In this document: piece after piece, positions 62,380 through 64,000 of the stretch
How positions within the stretch are numbered: the first letter of the stretch is position 1
Layout: every line of letters begins with the position of its first letter
NCBI RefSeq assembly: GCF_009758125.1
Contig: NZ_WRXO01000004.1
Span: 496,001-560,000, forward strand
DNA: 64,000 bases
Direction of reading: 5' to 3'
DNA from: Chitinophaga oryziterrae
GTDB taxonomy: Bacteria > Bacteroidota > Bacteroidia > Chitinophagales > Chitinophagaceae
The notes under the pieces: model-generated
Databases searched by the model: none
What the model was told of the DNA's origin: nothing
What the model saw: only the letters and a program-made list of their open reading frames with translations
Position numbers and translations under genes: made by a program

Positions 62380-63825
62380 TTACCCTACACTACCTTCCAG
62401 TGTGATAGACAGCAGTTTCTGCGCTTCTACGGCAAACTCCATCGGGAGCTGGTTCAGCACTTCTTTTGCGTAGCCATTTACGATAAGGGCTACTGCTTTT
62501 TCTGTTTCTATACCACGTTGATTCAGGTAAAATATCTGGTCTTCCCCGATCTTGGAAGTAGTAGCCTCGTGTTCAACGGTAGCAGTACTGTTCCTTGATT
62601 CTATATAAGGGAAGGTATGAGCGCCACAACGGTCACCTATTAGCAGGGAATCGCATTGCGTATAGTTACGTGCATTGGCAGCACGTGGTCCTACCTGTAC
62701 CAGGCCGCGATAGGTATTATCGCTATGACCAGCAGAGATACCTTTGGATATGATACGGCTGCGGGTATTTTTGCCCAGGTGGTATATTTTGGTACCGGTG
62801 TCTGCGATCTGTTTGTTACGGGTCACTGCAACAGAGTAGAATTCACCCTCAGAGTTATCACCCTGGAGGATCACACTGGGATATTTCCAGGTGATGGCAG
62901 ATCCGGTTTCCACCTGTGTCCAGGATATTTTGCTACCGTTACCTTTGCAGATACCGCGTTTGGTAACGAAGTTGAAGATACCGCCGTTACCGTCTTTATC
63001 TCCGGGATACCAGTTCTGTACAGTAGAGTATTTGATTTCTCCGTGATCCAGCGCAACCAGTTCCACTACTGCGGCATGCAGCTGGTTCTCATCGCGTTTA
63101 GGAGCGGTACAACCTTCCAGGTAGCTTACGTAGGCGCTTTCATCAGCGATGATGAGGGTACGTTCAAACTGACCGGTGTTTTCTGCGTTGATACGGAAAT
63201 AGGTACTCAGCTCCATTGGGCTGCGCACTCCTTTTGGAATATATACGAAAGAACCGTCGGAGAATACGGCGGCGTTCAGTGCAGCGAAGATATTATCGGA
63301 ATGAGGAACCACGGTGCCCAGGTATTTCTTTACCAGTTCAGGGTGATGTTTAACAGCTTCTCCGAAAGAGCAGAAGATGATGCCCAGTTCTTCCAGTTTG
63401 GCGCGGTAGGTGGTAGCTACGGATACGCTGTCGAATACGACGTCTACGGCCACGCCAGCCAGTACTTTCTGTTCTTTCAGTGAGATACCCAGTTTATCGA
63501 AGGTAGCCAGCAGTTCAGGATCTACTTCATCCAGGCTGTTCAGCTTTTTCTTCTCTTTAGGCGCTGCATAGTAAGACAATTTCTGAAGGTCCAGTTCCGG
63601 CATTTGAAAGTGCTGCCAGTTAGGGAACTTCATTTTCTTGAAAGCAGCAAAACCTTTTAGTCGCCATTCCAGCAACCATTCCGGTTCCTGCTTTTTAGCA
63701 GAGATAAAGCGAATGGTGTCCTCATTGAGGCCAACAGGAGCGATATCCATCTCAATGTCAGTAGTAAAGCCGAACTCGTATTCCTTGTTGGCTATATCAT
63801 CTATTATTTCGTTGCTATTTCTCAT
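62380..63825 (-). CDS. sufB: SufB scaffold protein
   Basis: 481 residues. Motifs GVRSPMELSTYFRIN, EGCTAPKRDENQLHAAVVEL and NYTQCDSLLIGDRC (cysteine-rich end). The Fe-S assembly site of the complex. 22 nt downstream of the partial sufA-type gene. Confidence 0.97.
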   Translation of the reverse strand: MRNSNEIIDDIANKEYEFGFTTDIEMDIAPVGLNEDTIRFISAKKQEPEWLLEWRLKGFAAFKKMKFPNWQHFQMPELDLQKLSYYAAPKEKKKLNSLDEVDPELLATFDKLGISLKEQKVLAGVAVDVVFDSVSVATTYRAKLEELGIIFCSFGEAVKHHPELVKKYLGTVVPHSDNIFAALNAAVFSDGSFVYIPKGVRSPMELSTYFRINAENTGQFERTLIIADESAYVSYLEGCTAPKRDENQLHAAVVELVALDHGEIKYSTVQNWYPGDKDGNGGIFNFVTKRGICKGNGSKISWTQVETGSAITWKYPSVILQGDNSEGEFYSVAVTRNKQIADTGTKIYHLGKNTRSRIISKGISAGHSDNTYRGLVQVGPRAANARNYTQCDSLLIGDRCGAHTFPYIESRNSTATVEHEATTSKIGEDQIFYLNQRGIETEKAVALIVNGYAKEVLNQLPMEFAVEAQKLLSITLEGSVG

Positions 63826-63847
63826 TTTCCGAATTAGTTAATTAATG

Positions 63848-64000
63848 CTACACCGCAAAACTTTCTCCACAGCTACACGTACGGGTAGCGTTTGGGTTGT
63901 TGAAATACAGGCCCTTGCCATTCAGTCCGTCGGAGTAGTCGAGTTCTGTACCGTACAGGTACAAAAGGCTTTTCATCTGCACCACTATCTTTACGCCTCT
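63848..64000 (-). CDS. SufA/HesB/IscA-type Fe-S carrier, C-terminal part
   Basis: 50 residues visible; the gene continues beyond the window. Reading from the edge: RGVKIVVQMKSLLYLYGTELDY, then FNNPNATRTCSCGESF and a stop. The CxCGxSF pattern with two Cys is the A-type carrier signature. Its place just upstream of sufB fits a SufA role. Confidence 0.9.
   Translation of the reverse strand, partial: RGVKIVVQMKSLLYLYGTELDYSDGLNGKGLYFNNPNATRTCSCGESFAV

Noticed and set aside
62656..63483. 275-codon open frame antisense to sufB
   Set aside because: It is the shadow of a strongly conserved gene on the other strand and has no recognisable protein features.
1..64000. tRNA or rRNA genes
   Set aside because: No cloverleaf or rRNA-like segments were recognised by eye in this window.

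Overview
The window looks like chromosomal DNA of a Bacteroidota species, most likely Chitinophagaceae and Chitinophaga-like. The reasons are a SusC/SusD outer-membrane pair next to a FecI-type sigma factor and FecR anti-sigma factor, -7 promoter elements of the TAnnTTTG type, SPII lipoproteins, a GH106-type glycosidase with a sulfatase, and many Bacteroidota-restricted hypothetical genes. It is protein-coding almost throughout. I saw no rRNA, tRNA, CRISPR array or transposase gene.

Layout. 1-7355: the 3' end of a non-ribosomal peptide synthetase operon (C-A-PCP-C terminus, cyclic-peptide-type ABC exporter, type II thioesterase) followed by an ANT(6)-like nucleotidyltransferase that may confer self-resistance. 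7398-10350: a serine beta-lactamase-like lipoprotein, a conserved hypothetical protein and a DUF1016 N-terminal-domain protein whose gene carries two near-identical palindromes. 10603-17204: sigma/anti-sigma plus SusC/SusD nutrient-uptake system. 17388-21564: a DNA-alkylation-repair cluster in which the parts of E. coli Ada are split over separate genes (Ada-type metal-binding protein, AlkB, Ogt, an uncharacterised 2OG-Fe(II) oxygenase, AraC-Ogt fusion, AlkA). 21675-26654: YeiH-type transporter, glycine-zipper lipoprotein, CPA1 antiporter, VOC dioxygenase, small lipoprotein. 26733-30880: sulfatase plus GH106-like rhamnosidase.

30972-36652: a possible tiny peptide unit with a strong Shine-Dalgarno, a heterodimeric ABC exporter with one degenerate ATP site, and a DUF1634/TauE pair with a GntR regulator that has two visible operators. 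36776-46868: desaturase, Mla-type lipid transport trio, Zn alcohol dehydrogenase, small unknowns, a membrane histidine kinase and tandem YceI proteins divergent from an HxlR regulator. 46909-53295: PhyH-like dioxygenase, short-chain dehydrogenase, a split YeeE/YedE thiosulfate-type transporter divergent from a MarR regulator, and a CPA2 antiporter. 53479-57804: a secreted unknown, a non-coding inverted-repeat element, and a CheR/CheB/REC-PAS-kinase signalling module. 58140-64000: a SUF iron-sulfur assembly operon on the minus strand (sufA partial, sufB, sufC, sufD, sufS, sufE, and a MIP18/DUF59 gene).

Intergenic DNA carries several classes of hairpin: ordinary terminators, a 70-bp perfect palindrome, a tandem-repeat hairpin, two copies of a REP-like element and a 223-bp MITE-like inverted repeat. 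Several genes have the -7 promoter element only 2-5 nt before the ATG, which suggests leaderless mRNAs. All functional calls come from motif recognition by eye; no database search was run.
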